The notes beneath the pieces were generated by a model. The model did not search any database. It saw nothing but the letters and a program-made list of their open reading frames with translations, and was not told the DNA's origin. A program made the translations under genes and the position numbers. Shown here one piece after another: positions 1 through 19,300 of a DNA stretch of 64,000 bases. Origin of the DNA: Parus major (lineage: Eukaryota > Chordata > Aves > Passeriformes > Paridae); assembly GCF_001522545.3 (NCBI RefSeq), contig NC_031769.1, positions 21,662,515 to 21,726,514 on the forward strand, given 5' to 3'. Position 1 is the stretch's first letter, and each line of letters begins with the position of its first letter.

Positions 1-6196
<6,196 letters not shown>

Positions 6197-9100
6197 CATC
6201 ACCAGGAGTGGACCATTGCTTAAAGCCCCCCGCTTAGTCCTGGAAAAGCAGCAATCACCAGATGGCATTTTCCTGTACAAGGGCAGCAAGTTCACAGCCA
6301 GTTCTCAAAGAACCATCACAAGTGAAGGACAAAGTTTCTCCAAAAGCATACTAGAGAAACAGCAACTTCTTATAAGCAGGCACCATCCCCCCACTGAAAG
6401 ACACCATGCACTTGGAAATCACGTCCCACAAATGTTCCCAGATAGCAACAATGCCTCTCAAAGGGCAGGAGTGTCTTTTTCATTCTCTAAAAAGGTCCCT
6501 TTGAAGCTTGAGTCCTCAGCATCAGTCTTCAGTGAGAACTCTGAAGAAGGAAATGATTGTAGTGAGTCCCCCAACAATAGAAAAAAGCAAACTATTGAGG
6601 GCTGTCATTCTGTCACACCTTTGGAGGAACAACTGAAAGCAAGTTTGGGTAAAGAGTCACCTATTACACAAGACCAAATGGATTTGGACAACAGTGCATC
6701 AAGTCATGTAGCTGCAAAACCTAAAATGCTAAAGGAAAATGAGAAAAGTAGTGATAGGGAAACAGAAGAAAAATTCAGATCTAATTCCTCATTTTCTAAA
6801 GTCAAAATACCTCTTTCAAATTTGAATTTTTCTGCTTCACTGAGAGAAACAGAGCAAGAGTTGAAACTGAATGAATCTGAACAATTCTTGGAAATTCCCA
6901 TTTCATCTTCATGCCAAGCTAGCACTTTCTGTCCACAGCTGAACACCTACAAGCACAGCAATGCCCACCTGCCTGAGCAGCTCTCCCAGCTCCCACCACA
7001 GCCAGCACTGGAGCTGACCTGCTCAAGCAACGTTAATGACAGTCCTGCAGTGATGAAAAGAGAAAGATCTTTGGAGATTACAGAAACCACAGATGGACAT
7101 ATGGAACCACTTGCAAAGGAGGCCATGGTTAAAGGGGTTAAACCCCAGGCATTGCCTTTCCTCCATGTAGTGAGCAAAGATGGCACCACTGCTCTGCAGT
7201 GGCCCACAGAATTACTTTTGTTTACAAAAACTGAGCCCTGTATTTCATATGGCTGTAATCCATTGTATTTTGACTTCAGACTCTCTTTAAATCACAGGGA
7301 GGGTAAACAGCAAGAAACAAACAAAGCAAGCTGTAGAGAGCTCTCTAAAAATAAGACTGCAGATGAATATGAACCCTCAGGTTTAATAAAACACAAGCAA
7401 ATGTCAAATGAACAAGATAATCAGTTGTTGAAACCAAAGAAGATGAAAGGTTCCCTAAACACAAGAAAGGCCAAGCAAAAAGCTGTGTCAGACACAGGGA
7501 AAGAAATTAATGAAAATGGTCAAAAATGCATTGCAGATTATTTGAATGAAAATATACCCAAAGTGCCTGCTTACCTTGATGTCTCACAAAAGGATTATGT
7601 GACTGAAAAAAGTCTTTATACAACAACACTGAGAAGACCTTTAATGCATCATTTCCATGGCTGTGAAAGAAAAGCTCAGAACATTAGAAACGAAAGCATT
7701 TCCTTTTCTGCTTTTATGTCTACGATTAAAAAATCTAAATCTGAAAAATGTGATTTAATTGATTCTGAAGAAAAATATGAGAACCAAAATGGCTCCAGAT
7801 CCCTTCAAGATGTGGTCAGCTGCAGCAGTGACATAAGTGACAGTGGAAAAGACTCTAGTGGAAGTTTCTTTAGTTGTAAATCCAGTTCAAACAGCAGGTA
7901 TTCAGATAATGAAGGATGTGGAAGTTACACAAGATGCTGGAGATTCCCATCTCCTCAAAAGTGCTCGTCTGGCAGACATTCCAGCTATTCTGACACTTCA
8001 GTTGGCAGTACGAGTAGCTACATGAGCTACATGAGTCCCACATCAAACAATCACAGAAGAAATAATTTACTTTGTTGCTGTAAAAGAAAAAGCAAGACAG
8101 ATGAAAGGCACAAATGTAAACACAGAAAGCACAAGTGTATTTTCACTTCAGATGATACAGACAAGGATTTTCTTTGTCATAGCAGAAGTCACAGAGCTAG
8201 AAACTGTATTCAGAATGGCACAATTAAACATCGAAGATGTTCAAGACATAAAGTTTTACAAGTCAGAGACAGGTCTAAACACAGCAGATGTAGACATCAG
8301 CATTTTGGCAAAGTGCATAGTAGGAGTAGATGCTACCACAAATCCAAAAGTGGTTCCACCAGTGATTCAAGAACCAGTGAAAGATCATCTAGCAGCAGAA
8401 TATCAAGAGGCAGCAGTTCAGGATCCTTCTCAAAAGAGACTGAAAACTGTGACAACAAAACAAAAGAGGATGCTGAGACAGGTTCTAACACTGAACCAGG
8501 AAAAGCTGAAACTGCACATTACGACTCTCTGAATGTGAATAGTCAGTCTAAAATCTTTTCCACCTGCTCTTCCAAAAACCTGGCAAAAGATATATGTGGA
8601 AAAAGAAAGTCAATGACAGCCAAGTTACTTTTGGAAAGAGTGCAGTCTAAGAAAACCCAAGAACAAATGCAGGATTCAGAGAGATTTTCAATCAGTAGTG
8701 TGGTAGAATTAAAGGATCACTCACAAAGTCACTTTGCTCATCAGTTTTCCTCATCAGCAGATGACATTGCAATGTTACCTTTGCCAGAGGAAGTGCTAAG
8801 CATGGGTAAAAATGACATGGGACATAATGAAATCAGTTCATTGGAAAACAGTGTGAAGGAAAAGAACTCTGAAGCATCAGAGATAACTAATGTTACTCTT
8901 TCACCTGGAACTGATTATGATCATTGTGCTCTTAAAGACATAATTCAAATTGAAACAGGCTATCAGAGCCCAAGCATAAAGAGGAGCACAGCAATAAAGG
9001 AACAAACCAATTTCTTCATTAGTGAAGTGCAGCCCTTTATACAAAGCTGTGATCCAGTACCAAATGATTTCCCTGGTGCTTTTCCCACTAATAGATATTC

Positions 9101-9881
9101 TGTTGCTAATTCAACAGAGACCAAAGAAGAACTACATGATGTAAACATGGACTCGAACCAGGCAGAAGGCAGTTCAGACTCTTTTTGTGACAATGCTATG
9201 CAGAAGTATGGTGACACACTAAATGACCTAGAAGTGTACAGTAAACCCACCTTGCCTCCTTTAACACAGCAGCCTATCACATTTACACCAGAAGAAGTAG
9301 ACAAATACAGGTTGCTCCAGCTGCAAGCCCAGCAGCACATGCAGAAACAACTTCTGGCAAAACATCTGAAAGTTTTGCCTGCCCCAGGACCAGCTGCCTT
9401 CTCTGCAACACCAGCAGTTCCTGCCCTCCCTGTTCAGCAGCAGGCTACTGTCACCACCATCCACCACACGCTGCTGCAGCGCTTTGCTGTCTCGGCATCT
9501 GTGCACCCCCACGGCAGCCATCTCTCCCTGGCACCCCTCCACCCCCTCTCTCAGGCACATTTTGCCCCCATATCACTTTCCCCGTTAGCCTCAGCCTTTA
9601 TTCCCACCCACCCATTGCTGACAGGACACCCACTGCACTTGGTTTCTGCCACTCCCCTGCACCCTTCCCCGCTGGCCTTCCCGGCACTGCCACAGGCTGC
9701 ATACATCCCAGCCTTATTTACACCACCCCTGAACGCAGCCACACCTTCTGCTGTACACCCAAATCACTTACTTCATCCCTTACTCCAAGGACAAGAGCCC
9801 CCTCACTACTCTTGTTCTATCCAGACCCAACAGTTACCTACAGCAAAAGAAGTTTTCAATGTTTCTAGCTACTTAAACTAG
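6197..9881 (+). CDS. ZNF804B: ZNF804B exon 4, large terminal coding exon
   Basis: This exon is 3,685 nt: the last base of a split Cys codon, 1,227 codons and the stop TAG at 9879-9881. The frame is open from a TAA at 6192-6194, just upstream of the acceptor, to the stop. There is no initiator ATG at its head because translation starts in exon 1. Segments shared with human ZNF804B, by recall, are KAPR near 6222; the SFSKKV, LKLESSASVFSEN block (about 6475-6545); a block at about 7150-7285 with LPFLHV, LQWPTELLLFTKTEPCISYG and NPLYFDF; and KEVFNV near the C-terminus. In order the exon has Ser/Glu-rich acidic sequence, a Ser-rich stretch (about 7810-8040), a Lys/Arg/His/Ser-rich RS-like region (about 8060-8450), a Gln/Leu-rich predicted helix (about 9300-9370) and a Pro/Ala/His-rich tail (about 9370-9830). 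Most of it is probably disordered. No frameshift or internal stop is seen. The protein is presumed nuclear from its paralogue ZNF804A; its function is poorly known. Confidence 0.95.
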
Positions 9882-9918
9882 CCCAAATAATTTCGCCATG
9901 GCTCCAACCCCAAATTTA

Positions 9919-9929
9919 AATAAAATAAA
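9919..9929 (+). promoter_or_regulatory. Tandem AATAAA poly(A) signals, proximal
   Basis: Two overlapping AATAAA hexamers at 9919-9924 and 9924-9929, 38 nt after the ZNF804B stop codon. A T/G-containing stretch follows near 9965-9980. If used, they would give a very short 3' UTR. Confidence 0.45.
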
Positions 9930-10827
9930 GCATTCAGCATTAAATCACATCTGAGGGGAAATCTACTGTTTTGCTGAGAGCACAACATTTAAAGTCCACA
10001 ACCTGGCTGACAGCATATGAATGTTGATTTTATTCTTGTATCACTGAGGAAAAGCCGATTTAAAGCCCTTTGTGATACTATCACAAGAAGGATGGGTGGC
10101 CAGTGTCATTCTACAGAATGTTTTAAAAGAATAGCTAGAAGTGAGGTCTATGACTGTCAGTAGCAAAGGGACCACAGCACCCAGACAAAATGGGGTCAAT
10201 ATCAACACTGATAAAGAATTTAAAGTAGCACAATTTAAAGAAATTTAAGAGCAATCTTGACACACCTCAAAGGTTTGATTTTCTGAGTTTGTATATGAAA
10301 CAGTGCCTGGTTTGGTTGAGGTATTTTAGACTGAGTGAAAAATAAGGTATCTGGGACCAGCAAACCCTGGGGCTGTCTCCTGGCCAAAGTAAACTGGGGA
10401 GGCACAGAGGGAGGGGCAATGGGTTAGCAGTAGAATATGAGGCTCACAACAACATCTTGATGATACTTTAGTGATTTCATCCCCACATGCATTGCTTGGA
10501 CAGTGTAAAGGCACTGCAGTCAGGCCACAGGTACACAACAAAGTATTCCCTTAGTGTAGGCAGCTCTGTGCTGGCAGAAGCAGGCTGCATCTTTTCTCTC
10601 TGAGCCAAGCATCCAAGGAGGCTCACGGAGAAGCCAAGTTCTGCAGCACTGCCTGTGTATGGCTGTGTCACGGGGTATGTGGGGTGAGACACAGCAGCCC
10701 AGAATTGCCAAGAAGCCAGTGCTGGCTTTGAACCTCACAGGTCCTTGGCCAAAACTCCAACACCTTTTTCCTACCAAACAGAGCTCTGATGTGTGGAAGA
10801 GTCTTTCCCAAAGAATGTAAATATCCC

Positions 10828-10856
10828 AAAGGATGTAAATATTTTACATCCCTTTG
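10828..10856. repeat. Short inverted repeat (hairpin)
   Basis: A 9-bp perfect inverted repeat with a 3-nt loop: GGATGTAAA at 10831-10839, TAT, then TTTACATCC at 10843-10851. Pairing extends on both sides (AAA against TTT) if one extra C is bulged. The left arm is also partly duplicated just upstream (ATGTAAATAT at 10815-10824). It lies in the candidate 3' UTR; no function is implied. Confidence 0.6.
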
Positions 10857-13575
10857 CAAACAACAGAAACAATTGGCTGTTCCTATAAAATCATGCTGAT
10901 ATTCATAAAGATGAAGAAGTAAAATTCTGATCAAAAACTGCCTCTACAGTTTGAGACTCAGAGAAAAACTTGTTCAAGTACTCAACATTTAAAAGTATAT
11001 TGAATCTAAACAAATATGTCAAGATTCTCGCATGGCTTCCCAAACTCTCAACAAGTAAATTGAAATTACGAATCCACAATGTTTGAATGCATGCATCCAA
11101 CCTCCAGAGTAATGTGTGGTTGAAATTGTTCATAATAACTGTGTATCTGGAAATAGGTGAAGGCTTCAGCATCTCTTTGAATGGCATAGTTTGACATTTT
11201 TTGTAATGTTTCTAACTGAACACAGGATATTTAGCATGAAATTAGTTCATAATTAGGGTTAGACTGCAGGCATGCTTCCCAATAAAATTGGACCATGAAG
11301 TATCCAACAGACAGTACCTGTCTGTTTGGATTAAAAACATTTGAAATAATTTCAATTCATTTGCAATAAGGTAGTGCACAAAATGTATCTTTCAGAATCA
11401 ATATAACAAACATTGAAAAAATTTTGGAGGAATTTTATTCCATTATATTCAGCAACCTGAAGAAGCTGAAAAATCTAATTGCAAATAAGTTGTGTCTTTA
11501 AAACACAACAGGATCAATTTTCTGCGTTTTAATCAAAATACATCGATCCATTGCAATAAAATGGAATTGTTTTCATTTCTGTCTTTTTGGAGCTTCATCA
11601 GCATAAACTGGTAATACACCAAACTTTTCCAATCACTTTACAAGTTGAGGCTGCTAGTTTTGTACTTTCAAAGTAGCTTTAAATATTTGATGGTTTAGCT
11701 ATTGAAAAAAATATCTGAAAAACAATTATGGAGACTATGCAGAAACAAACATTTTGGTGTTGAAAAAGCTTGGTGGCAACAGCAGCCTCAAACATATTTT
11801 GTTTTGATTACTTATCAAATTATTTTTTAGTCTCCTTAAAAAAAAATGGATTCATGCCATTATGGTGTTGATTTATTTGTATGTAAGTAGCATATAAATT
11901 ATATTTATTTTTTCTCATTTAAATTGTAATTTTTTAATTGAAATTAATGTTTCAGTATTAAGGAAATAAAAAAAAAAAATTGGGGGAAGAACATATAACT
12001 AAAAATTTTCAGAGTTTAACAATTCTTCCTTTCAATTTTGGCTGAAAATTTTCCCAAAATATTATTTGAATTTACATATAGTTTCTTTACTTCTGATACT
12101 TTATTTTCTGAGAATCAAACATATTTCACTTACTCTAACTTAACACCTGTGAAAATTATTATTTGCTTGGGTGGAGATCACTCAGTCAGTGGACCACTTG
12201 GAAGCATTAGTCATAAGTCTCTAGAAACAGAGTTGGACATCTGGAGTAACAGATGTCTGGTCAAGCTGTGTCCTCGAGGGGCTGACTGGGCTGGGTGGCC
12301 ATCACCAGCCACAGCCCAGGGATAATACCAGCATAAAAGATGCATTTCCAGCCCCACAAGCCTTTAAATTTTTGGGCCCAGCTTCATCTCTGTCGAAGTA
12401 AACCCAACTGTTCTCATTGTGTATAAGAGTTCATTTGTATCCTAAGCAGATAACACCAAAAGAAAAATATGGAACTGAAGGAATGATGGGCTAATCTCAT
12501 TTTTAGTGTGTGTACACATATTTTGTATTCCCACTTCTCCCAGACAATGTTAATACTGTAGAAACTTCCATGGCAAGAAACCTGACCAAATCAAACTTAA
12601 CCACATCCTACTACACAGACCATTTATGGAAGATAGATGTATTTGTTTCCCCTTAATGTATGCACCATACAACAGGGCTCTAGAAGAAATGAAACAATAG
12701 GATTTCCATGCATCATTGTACATACCAACATGGTAAGGCAAATACATTGACAATGAAGATTAATAAGATTAATTTTAATTCTTGGAACAATGGAAATTAG
12801 AATTTGGAGATGTTTTAATGGGGAGAAAAAGAGAGATTAAGAACAGAACAGTAATCACTGATTACCAAACAAAGGCAATGTCCAATACCATTCTTAGTGC
12901 ACAGAAGAGATTTTCTTGGAGAAATGTAATAATAAAGCTATTGGAACAGCTGAAATTGTTTATTTTCTCTAATTGCTGCCATTTTTTTATCAGTAATATA
13001 CTCTAAATATGTATCATTATAATTATTAAAAGCATTATTCAGCCTGATGTATGGAGCCGTGCTAAAATTTTGATTTTATTTAAATAGATTTTCAAAATAG
13101 TTACAGTATCCTTATGGCAGTGATATATACACACCAAGTTAATAATCTATTTTAGCTTGATTGTATATTCTTGATACATAATCCAAGGAAAGAGGTTACC
13201 CACACCTTAAAATTCCAATAAAATTTTTCCTGAGTCACACCATGATAAATTTTTGTTGTTGTTGTTTGGGACTTTTTTTTGTATCTGATGCACTTCTGGA
13301 ATACATTCAACATGTATATTTCTTGTGCAGATTTGCATAAAAATGCCATTTGATCAGATTGATTTTAAAAGCGTCAAGTTTATATTTAAAACTGGATAAT
13401 ACTCTGGCTAGTATAATATGTAAACTAGTAATTTTGTTTTGTATTCTCTGTATAAAGTGTTTTATATTATACAGTAGCTAAGTGAATTGCACTATTGTAC
13501 ATGCAATGCGACTTTTTTTTTAGCTTATTCAAGGAATCCCTGGGAATGTAGTTTAATGCAATAATATTTTTTTTC

Positions 13576-13581
13576 AATAAA
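13576..13581 (+). promoter_or_regulatory. Candidate distal poly(A) signal
   Basis: AATAAA after a T-run, followed within about 30 nt by a T/G-containing stretch (GGTATAAAGAGTGTCAG). It could end a long ZNF804B 3' UTR. Such hexamers are common in AT-rich DNA, so support is weak. Confidence 0.3.
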
Positions 13582-15928
13582 AAGGCTTACTGGTATAAAG
13601 AGTGTCAGTCATGTATTTTTAATGTAAAGCATACCCAAAGTCAGCAAATTAATAAAATGCAGAATGATGCAAACATATTCTGTATTTTAATCTCCAGAAC
13701 TGAAATACATTTAATTCATTCCTGTGATTAAAGTCCTGAAATTTCTTAGAATGTTTCCTAAAGATTTTAGTATGTGTTACAAAAGTGGGTTGTTTAAATG
13801 GAACTGAAAATAAATATTCCTTACAAAAATTGTTCTATCTATGTGGTTTTTCCAAGGACTTTTAATGAATCAATATCTTCCAGACTAGTTTTATGCACTG
13901 ATCAGTTTATTTGGAATTACACATACAACTCATCTGTCAGGCTCCCCAAATAATTGTATTCCTTTGGTAAAGAATCTATCAGTAGGATCTATGAATGTGT
14001 CATTTATTCACTCTAATCATTCTTTAAATCTTCAAACAGCCATGAAAATTATCACTTTATCCCATGTTTTCCCTATTATCTTGTATTTTTTCAGTTTGTT
14101 TACTGCATCCTTTTCCATCTACCTTTCATTTGTATTGTTTTCTGGCACAAGGCTTTTGGTCATATAGGTACTTGTCTGCAGAGGTCCTGGAACAGCTAAC
14201 AGCTGCTGTACTGTTTGTAAGGCTGCTTATACCCATAGTGGGTAGTTTCATAAGTGTCATGTCTGCAGGTGAGCACAAAGACTGAAGGAAAGTAAAAACA
14301 AGTGTTTGCATGTCTGTAGTAGATAAAACTCTGTCTTTTGAGGTGAGATGTGACAGAGGTTATACTCTGTCCAGCCTATCTGGATAGCTGGAAATAACTT
14401 GGCCAATCTCTGGGACCAAATTAATCTACCATGCAGTGACATGTCATGACTCAGACATTCTATAAAATCTTGAAACCACAGCAAATCCACAGAGACATAA
14501 TTGACACAGTGTATCTAATTCCATTCAATTGTGGTTTTCCTTCTAGTTATTTCATAATAAAAACAAAATTCATAATTAGACAAACATATAAAAGTGTGTG
14601 TCTGAAGGAAACCCCCTGCAAATTAATATATATGACATTACTGTTAACTCTAATAGGCTTCCAGTTGAGATCAGAGCCCACCTGTTTGTTGCTGAGCAAG
14701 TCTTGGTACAAGCAGGGAAAAAAGCAAAACCAAAAACAAAACCAAATTGTCCACCTTGCTTTGACTGGGATACAATATGTGAATAAATGAAGTTGTCCAC
14801 ACTTTCCTATTCTGGGTAAAGCTAACTATAATGCCAGCGAAATCCTTCCTACACTCTGGTGGGAAGTGTATAACCTTATTATGCAAAGTAAGCATCTTAA
14901 TATGTATTTTATACAGAAATCTAAAGAATCACCCTGAATGCAGCTCATTACCGTTCCCTTTCTAGACACTAGGCACAATGTGTGCAGGAATAACAGGAAT
15001 CTGCAAGGCTGTGAACTGCACTGCTGCTGTGCTGAGTTTGGGGCACACTCTTGTGATGTGCTTGAAATGTTTCTCTGCCCCAGGGCTAAGGGGAATTAAC
15101 TCATTAATATTTCAGGTTATGAAAATACTCTCACCCTCTTCAGGACCACCAGGATGAGCTGTAAGTCAACACATTGCTAGTCTATAAAGCATGTGGTAAT
15201 GTTAAAATACTTTTTATTATTCTTCAATGAACACATTATTTTCTTTAACAGAAAACACAGAAGATACCAAACTGCCAATTACAGTAATTATAAACAGAAA
15301 TAAATCTACAGTTACATTAATGGGCATTTACTTTAAACATGTTCAGCTTAACAGTGACCAATCTGTTCTGTGAAAGTGTTTAAAGGCACTCTTGGCTGAG
15401 ATGTCAAGCAGTAGATACACAACTGTCTTAAAAGAAGATGCAGCCCAAGCTCATTTTTTATGACCTAGCTATGAAACCCTCAAAATAAAGATAAGATGGA
15501 AAAGCTTGTTAGACTTCCACCAAGTGGTATAAGCAGTTCTGCTGCCTCTACTTAAGTGCACATCTGAAACTTATATTACACAAAAAAATCAATATTTTCT
15601 TCTTATGAACCAATAAAATTTTTAGACCAAATAAATATGTCATTTTCAAATCAATAAATTAAATGTATTTATCAATTTTATATATAAAACTGTTTTGTGT
15701 ACTCCAAGCTGTGTATGAGGAAAATCAGCACCATTAATAAATAAGTCATTGAGAATGGAATGAGATAATTAGTTTCAGACAGCCATAAACCAACCGTTCC
15801 TATGTAAAGCAATATGTTCGATACAGAAATGGTTGAATTATAATTCACTTTCATCTTTTTTGCAAGTAATTTATTGGCTGTTTTCTGCCAGTCCCAGTGG
15901 GAAACACTACCAAATTTATTAGAAATAG

Positions 15929-15930
<2 letters not shown>
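13582..15930. other. Intergenic, nothing recognised
   Basis: AT-rich sequence with short chance open frames on both strands (the longest, at 14446-14790, has no recognisable similarity). I see no RNA gene, LTR or CR1. Confidence 0.55.

Positions 15931-15972
<42 letters not shown>
15931..15972. repeat. (GT)21 microsatellite
   Basis: Uninterrupted GT dinucleotide run of 42 bp, directly followed by the CR1 fragment. Its length and purity suggest it is polymorphic. Confidence 0.97.
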
Positions 15973-15973
<1 letters not shown>

Positions 15974-15974
15974 A

Positions 15975-16368
15975 CCTTAAGGTTGTACAGTTGCACCTGG
16001 AACAAACTTGTACCCCTGACAGCTGAGAGCTGGAGCTGTGCCAACCTCAGGGTCTTCATCCAGGCCAAGTGAAGGTTGTACACCTGGGCTGAGCTAATTC
16101 CAAGCACAAGGACAGGCTGGGTGGAGAAAGGATCAAGAGCACCTGTGAGCAGAAGGAGCTGGGGGTGCTGGTGGATGAGAGGCTGGACATGACCTGGCCA
16201 TGTGCACTCACAGCCCAGAAAGCCAAAGGTGTCCTGGGCTGCACCAAAAGCAGCGTGGGCAGCAGGGCAGGGGAGGGGATTCTGCCCCTCTGCTCTGCTC
16301 TGGTGAGAGAGATCCCACCTGGATTGGGGCATCCAGCTCTGGGGTTCTCAGCAGAAGAACATGGACCT
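15975..16368 (+). mobile_element. CR1 LINE fragment (reverse transcriptase C-terminal part)
   Basis: A 5'- and 3'-truncated piece of an avian CR1 non-LTR retrotransposon in sense orientation. Translation of about 16120-16320 gives the C-terminal CR1 ORF2 signature, including KELGVLVDERLDMTW, a QKAKGVLGC core and ILPLCSALVRE. It matches the usual CR1 sequence from the Gln/Cys-containing box to the conserved Leu-Val-Arg, then decays after about 16365. The open frame 16165-16776 runs beyond the element into unrelated sequence and is not a gene. The left boundary is approximate; similarity is clear from about 16015. The copy is dead, with no catalytic part of the RT. Confidence 0.85.
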
Positions 16369-19300
16369 TTTCCAAAAGGCACAGAATTTTGCATGCAAAT
16401 CAAAGATGTACAAGCAGGTAATATCAATTGCCACGTATTTTCACATATGAAAATACAACAATTGTTGAAACAGGAGAGTTTTTCCCTCCTGTCCCTCATG
16501 CTGAGAAGGTATAAGCTGCTGAGGAAATGCTTGTCTTCCACCTGTACACAGTGTTATGAATTGGAAATCCTATCTGCATCAGAGAAAGTCAAAACACCAG
16601 AAATGCTCGCTTATTGCTTGTATTACGATTTCTCTGGCATTCTTGAGAGTGCACTCCATTTTCTAGTGAGTATTCTTTCTCCAGAGGGGTGGAGCAGCTA
16701 CTACAGGTTTGAAGGTGATGATGCAAAGAGTCCATTCTGCTTAAATATTGACCCTGTTAAATTAGGTTGCAAATAAAGACATGTAGATCCAAGGGTAGAT
16801 AAAAAAATTTGATCCAGGGACAGATAAACAACACTACATGTTTAGTTGCTAGTTGTCCATTGAGACAAGTTCCCATTTCTCATAGGACTGGATTCTTCCT
16901 GTCTTATCCTTAGCATGTAACCAACACCTGAAGTACCTAGAAGAGTTTTCAGGACTGTTTCTCTCTCCCTGAGACACTTGAGAAACTGGCTGTGGAAAAA
17001 AACACTGACAATAATATGAGGTGATCCTTTTTAGTTTACTAGTAACTTCTTGAAAGATCTCTGTGACTTAAAGCACATCATGTTTTTATTAATATAATCT
17101 GTAATTACAGTACTGATATTTACTGCTGACATAAATTTAATCCCTAGCAATGAGCTTTCCACCATGAGTCCCCCTCTCTTAGCTCTGCTCTGTGACCACA
17201 TATTTTATGCTACATTCCCTGATTTTATTTTTCTTAAATATGTTACATAAGCAGTTTCTATATGATTTTTATTGGAAATTAAGTGGGTCAGGGTGACATT
17301 TAATAATGAATCTTATTAAGCATTATGATCAGAGCTTATGAGTTCAAAATAACTTTTCCTTTCATCTCAATGTTGCCAGCCTTCACTAACTGTTCACAAG
17401 AGAGATCCTGAGATGCTCAGGGCCAGTGAGGGTGCTGAAATTGGACAGCAGAAGGAAGGAAATGAGCACAAGGACTGACTGCAAATAATAAAAATAAAAG
17501 AGTGCAAAGTCTGAAGAGCAATGTCAGATTTGTGACACCTGGAGAAAAGGGTATGTTAATTCCAAAGGATGCAGAGAACCCCAAGGAAAGGTCAGACTCA
17601 TGATAGATAAAGCTAAAGAAACTTGTAAGCTCAGACAAGAGCTCAGAGAAGCAACTGTGATTACTGAAGACAATAAAACTAAGACAAATATTTCCAGTAG
17701 TTTTTTTTACTCGTAGGCTGTAACTTTTCCAAAAATATTTTTTTCCATGTCTGGTCCCAGTCAAGTCCTAGGACAAACAGCATTGGATCATGATGAAAAA
17801 TTATTAACTACAAGCATTTCATAATGTACACAAAGGCTTGTTTAGCTACTAATGTTTCTTCATTTCTTTTTTCAGAGGTCACTCATCTGCATCTGGAAGC
17901 AGAGAAAGAGACTTTTGCTAAAGATCTATTTTCAAAGTGCCACAGAGAGATTTAGCTACATAATTCCTATTACAGGCAATACATTTGAAAAACTTTGTGA
18001 CCTTTAGGTTAGAATACATGGGTTAATGTGGAACTTCATTTTTCTCTAACATTTTTTCAGGAAATTTACTTTAGAAATTCACAGTAGATACATGTATGAC
18101 CAGCAGGATCAGAGAGATTCAAACTGAGAAACCTCCTTGGCAGCTTGGAAAATGAAAGCATTGCATGAAAATTATAGCACAGTCCTATCTGTCAACTCTT
18201 GTTAAAGAAATTTAAACTTTCTCTCAGAATTTCTTTGGTCTTCAGAAATCCGGGAATAAACTCACTGTGTCACCCTTGCTGAACAGATTTCAGATCTAAG
18301 CACGTAAGTACTCGGTATTTCAGGAGAAATTTAACATTGAGTCAGATACTGGCTCAGCCTTACAAGCTCTGATGGGACCCCCCAGCCCCTGTGCAAGCAC
18401 TGAAATACAGAGTGGCCTGCAAACTGCCCCAGTATCTCCATCTGGTTCCTCCCATCTCCACAACCCAGTGCTTATAGTCTTCCAGATCAGGAGCCAAAGC
18501 CATTCTTGCCTCCTTCAGGTGTGATAGAGTAGTAGGAGTACCTCAGTACTCCCTTGACACTCTGTGTTAACAGATCTGCAGTGAAAGCTCTCTGCATTGT
18601 GGCGATTACACACAATTGACTCATTACATTTAGCATGCAAGAATCTGCTCATTTAAATGGGAATGTACAAAATTTAGCTGTCTACTCCCCGTACTCCCAA
18701 AAACTGAAGAGCCCTTAACATGTGCTCATCCCACTTCCCTCAAGATCTCTAGAATCACCTTTGGTAGGTGCTTACCCTCCCCACTCAGTTTCAGAGGTGG
18801 CTGCATGGCAACTTGAGCCACATTTCAGAGTTCAAATTAGGTCACCAGTACATACTGATTTTTTGGACATCTGGAAATTTTTTAAACCGAAAACTGGAAT
18901 AGTTAAAGCTAAGTCAGCTCATCATGATGGAGGTACTATTCCTGCCTAAAGAATAGAAGAGCAAAGCATGATTGAAATCATATCAAACCTTTCTTTTCAG
19001 CTATTTATAAAGAGATTGTCTAGAATTATTCACCAAAATATTTTCTGAAAAATAAAACATAATAATTATATTTTTAAGGAACTCATAACCAACTTATAAA
19101 ATTCAAAAGGTTAAATTAAAATAGGCTATTTGATTCTTATTATTTGTTCAGATTAAATGACAATTTAATTATTATATATTTGTACAAAGTACCATATTTA
19201 TTTCTTGCTTTTAATTTTTTAATTTATGCATTTTTCTTCTTTCTTCACATGCAGATAGAGATACTTGCTTCATCATCATATTGGATGGCCATTAGTTGGT

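Larger units (their letters stand above)
9882..13581 (+). other. ZNF804B: Candidate ZNF804B 3' UTR / 3' flank
   Basis: AT-rich sequence directly after the stop, with no gene-like open frame and no CR1 or LTR recognised. Poly(A)-like hexamers lie both close to the stop (9919-9929) and 3.7 kb on (13576-13581). The UTR could therefore end early or extend through this interval with alternative polyadenylation. A somewhat more GC-rich patch at about 10340-10790 is unexplained. The far end (about 13430-13620) is rich in A/T with GT-containing sequence after the AATAAA. The extent is inferred only from hexamers, not from transcripts. Confidence 0.35.

Noticed and set aside
6216..6218. Start codon for a separate 1,221-residue protein at 6216
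   Set aside because: The codon is TTG, and the frame continues upstream to the splice acceptor at 6196. The stretch is an internal terminal exon of ZNF804B, not an independent gene.
8101..8532. 143-codon + strand open frame in another frame inside exon 4 (also 7837-8025)
   Set aside because: It is an overlap frame produced by the Arg/Ser/His-rich repeat-like composition of the real frame; there is no independent evidence of translation.
16165..16776. 203-codon + strand open frame as a novel gene
   Set aside because: Its first part is CR1 reverse transcriptase C-terminal sequence, and the rest is unrelated read-through downstream of the CR1 break.
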